This document shows positions 23,556 to 32,777 of a stretch of DNA of 64,000 nt, one piece after another. Numbering within the stretch: position 1 is the stretch's first letter; each line of letters starts with the position of its first letter. The notes under the pieces were generated by a model that saw nothing but the letters and a program-made list of their open reading frames with translations, did no database searches and was not told the DNA's origin. The position numbers were made by a program, and so were the translations under genes. Source of the DNA: Vibrio sp. Of7-15 (GTDB lineage: Bacteria > Pseudomonadota > Gammaproteobacteria > Enterobacterales > Vibrionaceae). The stretch lies in contig NZ_JAKRGH010000001.1 of NCBI RefSeq assembly GCF_022347565.1, forward strand, positions 310,001 through 374,000, written 5' to 3'.

Positions 23556-26500
23556 TTATTGGTTTGTGTGCGCGTGAGGTGGCTCCTTGGTAAATAGGTA
23601 AGTGAGCATAGGAACCACAATTAAGCTAGATAGGGTTGAAGCTAATAATCCACCAATAATTACCCAGCCAAGCGGTGCCCATAAATTGCCACCATATAAA
23701 GTCAGAGGGATCAAACCGCCAATGGTGGTTAGTGTCGTTAATGTGATCGGTGGTAAGCGCCTTGAGCTAGCATTACTCACCGCGTCAAATAAGCTTTGGT
23801 GCTGATCTAAATTATGATTTACCGTATCGACCAAAATAATGGCGTTATTGACCACAATACCAAACAAACTGATCATGCCCACAAAGGCCATAATCGAAAA
23901 AGGGTAGCCTGTGGCATATAAACATACTGTAGCACCACCAATGGCAAATGGCATGGAAGTAAAAATAACAATAGGTTGAAAGAAAGAGCGAAAGCGCAGT
24001 ACTAAGCAGGCAAAAATGCTGAATACGGCCACTAGCATGACTTGACTAAGTCCTTCGAAGTTCTCTTTCCTCGCTTCTTCTTCCCCACCAAACTCGTATC
24101 TAACCGAAGCGGGTAGATCTATGGTTTCTAGGTGTTCGGCCAATTGCACTGTTAGCCTATTCACCGAGTACCCTCTGGCGGCATCGGCAGAGACTTTGGC
24201 GGTGCGAATTTTTTGGAAGTGGAAAAATTCTGGCTGACCTTCTTGTAGTGTTGGGGTAACAAATTGCTGCAAGGGAACCAATTCGTTATCGGAGTTCGGA
24301 ATACGAATAGAATCAAGTTGACTGATGTCTTGAGTTGGGCCTTTTACAACTACAGGGTATTGATTTCCTTGGGGATCAGTTAGATTCCCGACACGGGTTC
24401 CAGTCAGCCATGCTTTCAATGAAGAGTCGAGATCGGTGACGGCGATTTGGCTCATGGCGAGTTTTGAATAATCAATACTCAAGTTCACTTCAACTTGAGG
24501 TTCTGAAATCACATTACGGATGTTAACCATTCCCTCAGTATTTCTCATGTATTGCTCTATTTGGTCAGCCAGCATGGCCAGTTCATCTAGGTTTTCACCC
24601 ATTAAGCGTAATGTGATTGGAGGATCGGTGACGGGGCCTTGCTGCATTTCTCGGATCTGCACGGTGGCTTCGGGCATGGTGGCAAATTTGTCACGTAAGT
24701 CGGCGATAAGTTGGTTTACGCTATCGGCATCGTAATGGTTGAGCTGCACCAGTATTTGACCATAGTGTGGTTGGCCTCTGCGTGGGATCTCATTGTAGTA
24801 AATTCTTGGGTTGGCATTACCAATGTTGAGTGCAGTGGAAGACACTAATGGTTCTTCTTCGATTTGCTTGGCAACAGAGCGCACAATCACATCGGTTCGG
24901 GCGATAGAAGTATTTGGTGGTGCTTCAATATCAACCAGTAAGAAAGGCTTTTCGGCTTTTGGAAAGAGAGCCAACCCTATTTTCGGAAAAAAGGACAGCA
25001 TTCCGACTAGGCACACAATAGCAATAATGATGACGATAATAGGATGGCGTAATACGCCGTGAATAATGGTTTGATAACCCGTATTAGCAAACCAGCTGAT
25101 GAGATGTTGTAGTGTCCATTTACTCTGTACTCCAGCTTTTAATATGCGACTTGCCATCATTGGAGTAAGCGTAAGAGACAGCAGCAACGAGATGATTAAA
25201 ACAAAGCTGACGGTGACTGGCATAGAACGCATAAAATCGCCACTGGAGCTTTGCAGCATCAGCATAGGCAAAAAGGCGAATACAGTGGTGAATGTGCCTA
25301 AGGTGCTGGCCCAGCCGACTCGGCTTGCTCCTAACATGGCGGCTTGTAAAGGGGAGTGCAAATCAAACGATGAAGATTGAATATTTTCAGTCACGACAAT
25401 TGCGTCGTCCACTAACAAGCCTAAAGCAATGATTAAACCCACAATGGACATTTGCTCTAAACCAAAGCCAGTAATATCTAAAAATCCCATGGCGATAACA
25501 AACGAAAGGGGCACGGTAAAAGTGATGAGTAAAGAGGCACGAAAACCTAAAAACAATAAAGACAAAAGGGCGACCAGAACTAGGCCTTGGATCAGGTTGT
25601 CAAAGAAACCATCAACCCGTTCTTCAACACTGTCAGCTTGTTTGAAAAGCAGTTCAAGTTGGATATTACTTGGCAATGATTGTTTGAATTGTTCTACATC
25701 GTTCAGTAGTTTGTCGGTGACTTCAAAAATATTAGAGCCTTTCGTTTGCTCTACAGTAATAAAGACAACGGGTTTATTTTTGAAATAAGCTAAGTAGGTG
25801 GGCTCATTACTGGCGTAATCAATAACAGCAATGTCATCAGCAATAATGGGAGAAAATTCTGTTTGTGCAATGATGGTTTGTTTTATTTCATCAAGGTCGG
25901 CGAAATCGCCACTGGCTTTTAAATTAAAACGTCTTGCTTCGCCATCCACAAAGCCCGGGATGACGTTTTCGGCTCTGGCTGCAAGTACCCCGCTTAAATG
26001 GTTGATACTAAGCTGGTGGCGAGTCAGGGCATTAGGTTGAGCGGTCACTTCAATAATTTGCTCTGGCAGCCCCCAGCGTTCAGCTTTATTCACCTCTTGA
26101 AAGCGTTCTAGCTGTTTTTCTAATTGCTCGGAATAGCGATCAATTAAGCGATAATCCATCGGCTCAGACCACATTGCAAACTGTAAAATATTGACCGAGG
26201 TCGGGGAGGCTTTCAGGATAAAAATTTGGCTTTCTAGTGGCAAAGAAGGCTGAACTTTATTCACCGCTCTTAGTACGTCTTCGTAAGCATCATCGGGATC
26301 GACACCATATACAAACGTGATTTCGATGCGAGCGCCACCGTTATTGATGTCGGTGGCTATTTTTAGAATGTCATCCAGCTCAGAAGCAGCCTCTTCGATA
26401 GGATCTACAACCAGTGCTTCTACATTTTGTGGGGTAGCACCGGGGTACACCACTTCGATTAATGTAATGGGTAAATCAAACTGAGGGTCTTCTGATCTTG

Positions 26501-26597
26501 GCATGGTTAAATACGAGACAACACCAAGAGCAACCAAAAGCGCAATAATGACAAAAGTAAACTGGGTATGTTTTAACGCCGCTTTAGGTAAAAACAT
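23556..26597 (-). CDS. RND family efflux transporter permease
   Basis: A 1013-aa inner-membrane proton-driven pump subunit with the RND layout: a TM helix at the N terminus, a large periplasmic loop, six helices, a second loop and six helices. Typical blocks are VVYPGATPQNVEALVVDPIE, the TM4 proton relay GLLVDDAIVVTENI, and the C-terminal GMISLFGIVVNNAIILVDTV. It is slightly shorter than AcrB (about 1050 aa), which fits the divergent RND branch. Its adaptor is encoded 11 bp upstream; no outer-membrane factor is present. Substrate unknown. Confidence 0.92.
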   Translation of the reverse strand: MFLPKAALKHTQFTFVIIALLVALGVVSYLTMPRSEDPQFDLPITLIEVVYPGATPQNVEALVVDPIEEAASELDDILKIATDINNGGARIEITFVYGVDPDDAYEDVLRAVNKVQPSLPLESQIFILKASPTSVNILQFAMWSEPMDYRLIDRYSEQLEKQLERFQEVNKAERWGLPEQIIEVTAQPNALTRHQLSINHLSGVLAARAENVIPGFVDGEARRFNLKASGDFADLDEIKQTIIAQTEFSPIIADDIAVIDYASNEPTYLAYFKNKPVVFITVEQTKGSNIFEVTDKLLNDVEQFKQSLPSNIQLELLFKQADSVEERVDGFFDNLIQGLVLVALLSLLFLGFRASLLITFTVPLSFVIAMGFLDITGFGLEQMSIVGLIIALGLLVDDAIVVTENIQSSSFDLHSPLQAAMLGASRVGWASTLGTFTTVFAFLPMLMLQSSSGDFMRSMPVTVSFVLIISLLLSLTLTPMMASRILKAGVQSKWTLQHLISWFANTGYQTIIHGVLRHPIIVIIIAIVCLVGMLSFFPKIGLALFPKAEKPFLLVDIEAPPNTSIARTDVIVRSVAKQIEEEPLVSSTALNIGNANPRIYYNEIPRRGQPHYGQILVQLNHYDADSVNQLIADLRDKFATMPEATVQIREMQQGPVTDPPITLRLMGENLDELAMLADQIEQYMRNTEGMVNIRNVISEPQVEVNLSIDYSKLAMSQIAVTDLDSSLKAWLTGTRVGNLTDPQGNQYPVVVKGPTQDISQLDSIRIPNSDNELVPLQQFVTPTLQEGQPEFFHFQKIRTAKVSADAARGYSVNRLTVQLAEHLETIDLPASVRYEFGGEEEARKENFEGLSQVMLVAVFSIFACLVLRFRSFFQPIVIFTSMPFAIGGATVCLYATGYPFSIMAFVGMISLFGIVVNNAIILVDTVNHNLDQHQSLFDAVSNASSRRLPPITLTTLTTIGGLIPLTLYGGNLWAPLGWVIIGGLLASTLSSLIVVPMLTYLFTKEPPHAHTNQ

Positions 26598-26608
26598 CCG
26601 ATTGCCCT

Positions 26609-27676
26609 CTATTTGTTATCGGTTGGGAGATCTTGTCCTAGTTTTCCCCACCCATGTACAACGACATTCAGGGGCTCATGGTTGGCTGTTATTAAAAACT
26701 GGTTATGATCGAGGCGAAGTACTTTCACTTTCTTCTGGGCCACTTTTCCCTTTTTTGATACCCAAATGATTGCGTTCTCATCTTTCATGCCTGCCAGAGC
26801 GGAAAGAGGGATGGAGTAGACTAACTGCTCTGTGTTTGTTGTGGTTAAGGTGGTTTGTAGCCATTGCCCAGCGTAAGGTCGATTGGTTTTATCGATATCG
26901 AGCAATATTTCTATTTCATACAGCCCAGTTTGTGGATTGGTGATGGCTGCAATGGAAGCGATTTCTCCACTCACTTTCTGGTTGTCTGGTAGCGTAACTT
27001 GAATATTCACTGAGTACTTCAGAAGCTCGATTTCACTTTGAGTTAGATCCAGTTTGACGACTAAATTATCAGGGTTGGATGAAGCAATTAAATAAACGGG
27101 AGATCCCGCCGCCACAAGCTCACCAGGTTGTACAAGCCTATCAAGAACAATGGCATGAAATGGCGCTTGAATTTCAGATTTATTAATGTCGTATTGGGTA
27201 TTTTCTAACTGTGCCTTAGCTTGAATTTGGGCCGTTTCTGCTTGCTCTAAAAAATCTTTTGAGACGGTTCTATTTCTGTATAGTTTACGGGCACGTTCTA
27301 AATCTTGGGTCGCTTTGCGGTAGCTTGCTTGAGCTGATTTTTGGTTCGCGACCAAATCATTAGCTTCTAGGGTGGCGATCGTGGCATTAGATCGCATGGT
27401 TTGGCCTACATCGACCAGAAGTTTTTGTATGTACCCTGCGGTTTTAAAAGACAGGTTCGCTTTATGTCTGAAATCCACTTTACCAATACGATTAACTTTT
27501 AATTCTAGCGGTGTTGGCTCAATGGAAACGACTTTAATAGGCAAATTATCAGCTATAGCTGTCGGCGTAGAGAGCAGGGATAAGGTAAGAAGGAAAAAAC
27601 AAGTGATATATAGTAAAGATGATTGAGCTTGCAAGCACCGCACTAAGCGGCTTGTTACGGGTGGTGCTGCGTTCAT
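26609..27676 (-). CDS. RND efflux periplasmic adaptor (MFP)
   Basis: A 355-aa membrane-fusion protein linking the RND pump to an outer-membrane channel. It has an N-terminal hydrophobic export segment, the lipoyl half-motif IQKLLVDVGQTMRSNATIATL, a helical hairpin (about residues 115-170) and the beta-barrel region starting IQAPFHAIVLDRLVQPGELV. TTAGGAGC precedes the ATG. It is the first gene of a minus-strand run MFP-RND-PrsK-PrsR. The divergent 27677-27887 region should contain its promoter and operator. Confidence 0.9.
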   Translation of the reverse strand: MNAAPPVTSRLVRCLQAQSSLLYITCFFLLTLSLLSTPTAIADNLPIKVVSIEPTPLELKVNRIGKVDFRHKANLSFKTAGYIQKLLVDVGQTMRSNATIATLEANDLVANQKSAQASYRKATQDLERARKLYRNRTVSKDFLEQAETAQIQAKAQLENTQYDINKSEIQAPFHAIVLDRLVQPGELVAAGSPVYLIASSNPDNLVVKLDLTQSEIELLKYSVNIQVTLPDNQKVSGEIASIAAITNPQTGLYEIEILLDIDKTNRPYAGQWLQTTLTTTNTEQLVYSIPLSALAGMKDENAIIWVSKKGKVAQKKVKVLRLDHNQFLITANHEPLNVVVHGWGKLGQDLPTDNK

Positions 27677-27739
27677 GTTTGCTCCTAACCACTAAAATGA
27701 GATAACGACCAATTTGGTTGTGTTTATCAAATCAGAGTC

Positions 27740-27769
27740 AATAAGTGCATCACTTGCTAAACACTTATT
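27740..27769. promoter_or_regulatory. inverted repeat, possible operator of the efflux operon
   Basis: AATAAGTG (27740-27747) and CACTTATT (27762-27769) form an 8-bp dyad, with an extra CACTT half inside, about 65 bp upstream of the MFP start. It could bind a regulator of either divergent unit. Confidence 0.35.
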
Positions 27770-27887
27770 AAATAAAGTCCTTACGGTGCAATAAATCAAA
27801 TCATTAATGGTGTTGATGTGATTCTGAACGAGTAGCAGAAGTCAGTAACTCACACTAAGCTTAGTGGAAACCATAAGGAGAAGTCTT

Positions 27888-28199
27888 ATGCGAGTATTAC
27901 TGTTGTCTTTTTGTTTTTGCTCGTTCATGCTATCTGCCTCTCCACTGAAGTTAGTCAGTCAAAACTTTGCTCCGTTTGCCGATGAAAGTGAAACTGGTGA
28001 AATGACGGGTGTTTTTGGCCCTTCAAATACTCAATATTCTTTAGAGTCGTTTAACCATACTCTAGGTGATATGGGGTTAACACAAATGACTATTAAAGTG
28101 ATCCCAGAAGCGGATGGTCAAGGTTTGGTATTACTCAAAGAAGGGATGTATCAGGCGTATTATGTTAACCGTGACTTGTACTTTATGACGGCTGTGTAG
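27888..28199 (+). CDS. small periplasmic hypothetical protein (103 aa)
   Basis: Start ATG 27888 is chosen because AAGGAGA (27875-27881) precedes it; a GTG frame extends to 27864. It has a signal peptide (MRVLLLSFCFCSFMLSASP), then LKLVSQNFAPFADESETGEM, which resembles the first strand and loop of SBP_bac_3 binding domains. The protein ends after about 85 mature residues, far too short for a full domain. It may be a trimmed or specialised relative. It lies 68 bp upstream of the double binding-protein gene, on the same strand. Function unknown. Confidence 0.65.
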   Translation: MRVLLLSFCFCSFMLSASPLKLVSQNFAPFADESETGEMTGVFGPSNTQYSLESFNHTLGDMGLTQMTIKVIPEADGQGLVLLKEGMYQAYYVNRDLYFMTAV

Positions 28200-28267
28200 G
28201 GCATAGGTCAGCTACATTTTTGAATGAAATGTTCATTATAGTTGGGTTGAAACCAGGGAGCGGATAA

Positions 28268-30169
28268 ATGGTTTGGATACAGTGTGCTTTAAGGCGTTTT
28301 TCTTTTTTGTCTTTTGTTATTGCACTGTTGTTTCATTCCTCTTTTTTGCATTCAGAAGAGCCCATTAAAGTTGGGGTTTTGCATTCTCTGTCGGGCACCA
28401 TGGCGATAAGCGAAACTCCCGTTGTGGATGCAGTCATACTAGCGATTAAACAAATTAATGATAGGGGGGGATTATTAGGCCGTAAATTGGAAGCTATTAT
28501 TGTCGACGGGGGCTCAAATGGGGAAAAGTTCAAGCAGAAAGCGGAAAGCTTGATACATGATGAAAAAGTGGATGTCGTATTTGGCTGTTGGACCTCAGCT
28601 TGTCGTAAAACTGTGAAGCCTATTTTTGAAAATAGCGGAGTATTGCTGTTTTATTCTGTTCAATACGAGGGGATGGAAGAGTCATCCAATATTATTTATG
28701 CGGGCGCTACCCCAAACCAGCAATTGACCCCAGTATTAAAGTGGCTAGCAGAGCAAGATAAAAAGCGTATTTATTTACTTGGTTCTGATTATATTTTTCC
28801 GCAAATGTTTAACTTGGTTGCCCATCAATATGTCAAAGAGTATGGCATGACTATTGTGGGAGAAAAGTATGTGCCATTAGGCAGTCGTAACTTTGATGTT
28901 GTTATTAATGATATAAAAAACACGTCTCCTGATGTGATACTGAATAGCTTAAATGGCAGCAGTAATATTACGTTTTTTAATGCCCTTCATGAATCTGGTT
29001 TTAATGCGACAGAGCTGCCCGTGGTGTCATTTAGTTTAGGGGAAAGTGATATCAAAGAAATGCCCACTTCTGAAATTGTCGGCCATTATGTATCTTCTTC
29101 GTATTTTGATAGTTTAAATACCAAACAAAATCGCAGTTTTAAAAAAGAGCTGAAAAGTAAGTTATCCATTAATGAAGCTAGTGCAGTTATGGCTTCTTCA
29201 TACGCTAGTGTGCTTGTATGGGCTCAAGCTGTCACTCGGGCAGGGAATACTCTTATTGATCATGTTGTTCCTAATCTTGCTGGGACTTACCAAACACCGG
29301 CGGGGAAAATGAAGTACCACCCGAACAATAATCATTTTTCCCAAGAGTCCTATATAGGTAAAGTGGATGATACGGGCATTATTGATATTGTGTGGCGCAG
29401 TGAACAACCAATTAAGCCTGAGGTGTTTCCAAACGGGAAAGGAAAAGGTTATTGGTATAAAAAGCAAGATGATCTGTATGAGGAGTGGGGCAAGCGCTGG
29501 TCTTATTCCGATGAGCGTTCTTATTCTTATTTGTCCGTTTTAAATACATATACCTCTGAAGATGAGCCTTATATTATCGTAGATACTGAGTTGAAAAATA
29601 GTAATAGCGGTTTTATGGGAGATTATATTCGAGAGGCATTTTTAAATAATGGTTTTGAATTAAATATACAAAAAGTGCCAAAAGCGCGAGATAAAAGGAC
29701 GATAAAAACAGACTCTTCTTTTTGGTTCCCTGCCGTGAGATGTGAGGGGTTATACCCTTCTAAGCCGCTGTGGCATTCGGTTGCGGGTTTGGCAGTAAAG
29801 AAAAGCAATCTTGATAATGAGATTGAACATATAGGCATGGTGAGGGGAAATGAAATTAATGATTCGGTGACTTCTTTATTTAAAGGTAAGAATTTAAAAT
29901 ACAGTTTTGCTACCAATAACCAACAAAATGTCAAGAAGTTGTTTCATGAACGAGTTGATGCGGTTGTCATTGATGAATACCAACTTAGTTATATTCTTTC
30001 TTCGTCTATGGCTGCTCGATTCGATATTGTTTTTTTAGATAACTATCAAACAAATTATGAACTTAGAGCCTGTTTTTCCACGGCTTTGGAGCGAAGTTTG
30101 TTTGAGGCGATGATAGATAAATTTAAAACGAGAAAGACAATGGTGTTACCCACGCCGAGGTGGCGCTAG
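28268..30169 (+). CDS. double periplasmic binding protein: UrtA/AmiC-like domain fused to an SBP_bac_3-like domain
   Basis: A 633-aa exported protein. After a signal peptide (residues 1-29), residues 32-400 form a type I binding domain like UrtA/AmiC/FmdD (IKVGVLHSLSGTMAISE, VFGCWTSACRKTVKPIFE, NFDVVINDIKNTSPDVILNS). Residues about 415-633 look like a second, type II (SBP_bac_3-like) domain with DAVVIDEYQLSYIL. There is no transmembrane helix and no kinase domain, so this is a free periplasmic protein with two potential ligand sites. Relatives of the first domain bind urea or short amides. GGGAG precedes the ATG by 7 bases. The following genes encode an EAL response regulator and a TPR membrane protein, so a sensing role is more likely than transport. 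Confidence 0.82.
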   Translation: MVWIQCALRRFSFLSFVIALLFHSSFLHSEEPIKVGVLHSLSGTMAISETPVVDAVILAIKQINDRGGLLGRKLEAIIVDGGSNGEKFKQKAESLIHDEKVDVVFGCWTSACRKTVKPIFENSGVLLFYSVQYEGMEESSNIIYAGATPNQQLTPVLKWLAEQDKKRIYLLGSDYIFPQMFNLVAHQYVKEYGMTIVGEKYVPLGSRNFDVVINDIKNTSPDVILNSLNGSSNITFFNALHESGFNATELPVVSFSLGESDIKEMPTSEIVGHYVSSSYFDSLNTKQNRSFKKELKSKLSINEASAVMASSYASVLVWAQAVTRAGNTLIDHVVPNLAGTYQTPAGKMKYHPNNNHFSQESYIGKVDDTGIIDIVWRSEQPIKPEVFPNGKGKGYWYKKQDDLYEEWGKRWSYSDERSYSYLSVLNTYTSEDEPYIIVDTELKNSNSGFMGDYIREAFLNNGFELNIQKVPKARDKRTIKTDSSFWFPAVRCEGLYPSKPLWHSVAGLAVKKSNLDNEIEHIGMVRGNEINDSVTSLFKGKNLKYSFATNNQQNVKKLFHERVDAVVIDEYQLSYILSSSMAARFDIVFLDNYQTNYELRACFSTALERSLFEAMIDKFKTRKTMVLPTPRWR

Positions 30170-30385
30170 GTGGACCTCTCAATTATTTTAATGTTGTTCA
30201 TGTAGTGTTTTATTTTGTTGTTAAATATATTCTTTAACACTCTCATCGTCTTACGTATAATCCACCTCCCTTATGGCTCTATGTAGTCATAATGATAATT
30301 TTGTCTTGTTTCTTCGTTTCATGGTGGCAAGATGAGCAAATTAAACTAGATTTAGTAAATTGGTTGCATATTGTAGGGACATGCA

Positions 30386-31588
30386 ATGAGGAAAAAGAAA
30401 AACCTGATTGTGATTGATGATTCACCTGCCATTTTAATGTTTATGGCATCAGTGTTGGAAGAGTATGAAAGTTACAATGTTTATACTGAAGATTCAGCAG
30501 AAGCAGCATTAAATAAAATTTCAGAAGAACCAGATAAATTTTCAGCTGTTCTAACGGATTTAAACATGCCTGGCATGGATGGTATGGAATTAATCCGTCA
30601 TTTAGGGGAAGCAAAATTCAAAGGTGGGATTATTATTATTTCTGCCATGGATTCACGAGTAGTAACGTTAGCCTCTCAGATAGCGAAACGCAATCAGGTG
30701 TGCTTAATCGGCAGTTTGAGTAAGCCTATTCAGGTTGATGCTTTATCTAAAGCTTTGAATAAGTTAGAGCAATTGGAAGAGAAAAGCTTTTTTAAATATC
30801 AAAAGCTGACCCAGTTAGAGCTTATCGCTGCATTAAAAGATAAAAGGTTGAAGCCTTATTACCAGCCTAAGTTGAACACTAAGACGAATCAAGTCGAAAG
30901 CGTCGAAGTATTAGCAAGAATTGTTAAACCCGGGCAAACAAGCCCTATTTTACCCGGGTGCTTTCTTCCTACAGCTGAAGCTTGTGATTTAGTTGATCAA
31001 ATGACTTTGCAAATTATTGAAGAGGTGGCTGCAGATTATGCTACGTTGCAGGAGGTGTTCGGTCCTACTGTAAAAATAGGGTTTAACTTATCTCCTAATC
31101 AGTTATCTGATCTGTCTTTTCCTACACAGCTAGAACAAATATTAACCAAATATAAGATCAGCAGCCGACAGGTTATTTTAGAAATTACGGAAGAATACGC
31201 ACTGAAAACAACGGTCCAACTGGAATCGTTAAACCGTTTGAGAATGATGGGTTATGGTGTATCTCTCGATGATTTCGGTACAGGTTTTACGAACATCAAT
31301 CAACTTAGAAGCTTGCCGTTTACGGAAGTGAAGGTTGATCGTAGCTTTATCACTAATATTCACGTAGATACATTTTGTCAGGTGGTAGTGAAGTCGTTAT
31401 ATGATTTAGCGGATCAACTGAATATTAAATTAGTGGCTGAAGGTATAGAGAACATCGAAGAATACCAATATCTCTCAGACAATTATGAGAATGCACTCAT
31501 TCAAGGCTACTTGGTGTGTAGACCACGCTCTATTGAATGCTTGAAAGTCTGGTATCAGAGCTGGTTACTAACAATGGATAAAGCATAA
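30386..31588 (+). CDS. response regulator with EAL c-di-GMP phosphodiesterase domain
   Basis: A 400-aa cytosolic protein. The N-terminal receiver domain (1-125) has acidic DDSP and phospho-acceptor Asp58 in LTDLNMPGMDG. The EAL domain (about 145-395) reads SVEVLAR at the signature, NLSPNQL, LEITEE, LDDFGTGFT, VKVDRSFI, AEGIEN and QGYLVCRP. All metal and catalytic positions appear kept although EAL is EVL, so c-di-GMP hydrolysis is likely. No histidine kinase is adjacent; its partner must be elsewhere. The 216-bp gap from the binding-protein gene means it may have its own promoter. Confidence 0.9.
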   Translation: MRKKKNLIVIDDSPAILMFMASVLEEYESYNVYTEDSAEAALNKISEEPDKFSAVLTDLNMPGMDGMELIRHLGEAKFKGGIIIISAMDSRVVTLASQIAKRNQVCLIGSLSKPIQVDALSKALNKLEQLEEKSFFKYQKLTQLELIAALKDKRLKPYYQPKLNTKTNQVESVEVLARIVKPGQTSPILPGCFLPTAEACDLVDQMTLQIIEEVAADYATLQEVFGPTVKIGFNLSPNQLSDLSFPTQLEQILTKYKISSRQVILEITEEYALKTTVQLESLNRLRMMGYGVSLDDFGTGFTNINQLRSLPFTEVKVDRSFITNIHVDTFCQVVVKSLYDLADQLNIKLVAEGIENIEEYQYLSDNYENALIQGYLVCRPRSIECLKVWYQSWLLTMDKA

Positions 31589-31672
31589 AGGTGTAGGTAA
31601 TTATCTATGGCGGCTGTGTTATTAAATTGTTAAGGTGATTTTTTTGTTAATACCTTAATAAAGGAACTGCCT

Positions 31673-32524
31673 ATGCTAAGAATGGCTTTAGTGATGCTGA
31701 TGTTATTGATGATGCCTTTTTTTAGTAGTGCTGAAAATGAAGCCTATTCAGAAAAAAGTATCTACGATAAGCCCTTGATGGAACGCTATGTTCTTGATGA
31801 GCTGAAGTCATTACGCCATGATCAGCAAGACTTAGAACGTCGTTTAATTATCGAAATCACAGAGCGTGAGTTATCTGTCGCCGATCGTTCTTTAAATTAC
31901 GCTAATGTTACGGTTACGTATTTCTTCTACATCATCGCTGGGGTTGCCTCGTTAATCGCCTTGATTGGCTGGCAGTCTCTTAAAGAGATCAGAACGAATA
32001 CAAAAAAAGTGGCTGATCAGCAATTGCGTACTATAGCGGATCAATATGAGAAGAAGTTTCAAGATCTAGAGCGAGAGCTAAAAAGAAAAACACGCAGTAT
32101 TAGTGATAATAACAAAGAAATTGAAATTATTAATGAAGTCCATAATTTGTGGCTACGAGCACAAAGCTCTCAAACACCAGAGCAAAAAATGGAAGTCTAT
32201 GATGAGATTTTAAAAATCCGCCCTGGTGATTTGGAAGCGTTAACGTATAAGGCCGATGCTGCCATGGAGATACGTGAGTTTCATTGGGCACTCAGCTTAT
32301 GTAATAGGGTATTGGAAGTGGACGATACTAATGCGAATGCTTTATATCAGCGAGCTTGTGCTTATTCTTGTTTAGGTGTTGAAGATCAAGCACTTTCTGA
32401 TCTCGAACATGCTATTCAAGGAAGTACCTCATTGAGAGAGTTAGCCGCAGAAGAGGCGGATTTTGAAATGCTGCGGGGTAACGAACGCTTTGAGGCTCTG
32501 ATGGTAAATGTCGATGTTATGTAG
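31673..32524 (+). CDS. membrane-anchored coiled-coil TPR protein
   Basis: A 283-aa protein with a signal peptide (MLRMALVMLMLLMMPFFSSA), a charged helical segment, one transmembrane helix (YFFYIIAGVASLIALIGW), a coiled coil (about 110-155) and tetratricopeptide-like repeats near the C terminus (GDLEALTYKADAAMEIREF, ANALYQRACAYSCLG). The TPR part should face the cytosol and bind a partner protein. No enzymatic motif is visible. The leader has a small TTAAGGT/ACCTTAA dyad before the AAAGGA ribosome site. It follows the EAL regulator on the same strand and may scaffold that pathway. Family not recognised. Confidence 0.75.
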   Translation: MLRMALVMLMLLMMPFFSSAENEAYSEKSIYDKPLMERYVLDELKSLRHDQQDLERRLIIEITERELSVADRSLNYANVTVTYFFYIIAGVASLIALIGWQSLKEIRTNTKKVADQQLRTIADQYEKKFQDLERELKRKTRSISDNNKEIEIINEVHNLWLRAQSSQTPEQKMEVYDEILKIRPGDLEALTYKADAAMEIREFHWALSLCNRVLEVDDTNANALYQRACAYSCLGVEDQALSDLEHAIQGSTSLRELAAEEADFEMLRGNERFEALMVNVDVM

Positions 32525-32590
32525 AGTTTACCTTTGGGAGTAGGGAGATCACCTTTTTATACAAGGCTAATAATACAATTATTTATAGTG

Positions 32591-32619
32591 AAGGCGCTTT
32601 CCAGTAAAGCGCCTTTTTC
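32591..32619 (+). terminator. intrinsic terminator
   Basis: AGGCGCTTT (32592-32600) and AAAGCGCCT (32606-32614) pair around CCAGT, followed by TTTTC. It closes the EAL-regulator/TPR unit. Confidence 0.85.
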
Positions 32620-32777
32620 GTACTAGCACGTAAATAGCAACCATTTTTACGTGGTATTTTTTAGATAAGTCTCTCAAACAAAATTGCAGGTCTTTGATTT
32701 ATTTGGTCTAACATATTCAAACGCATTCATTAGTGCGCAATTAATGTTTAAACCATCGTGACTACAAGGATTTTGTA

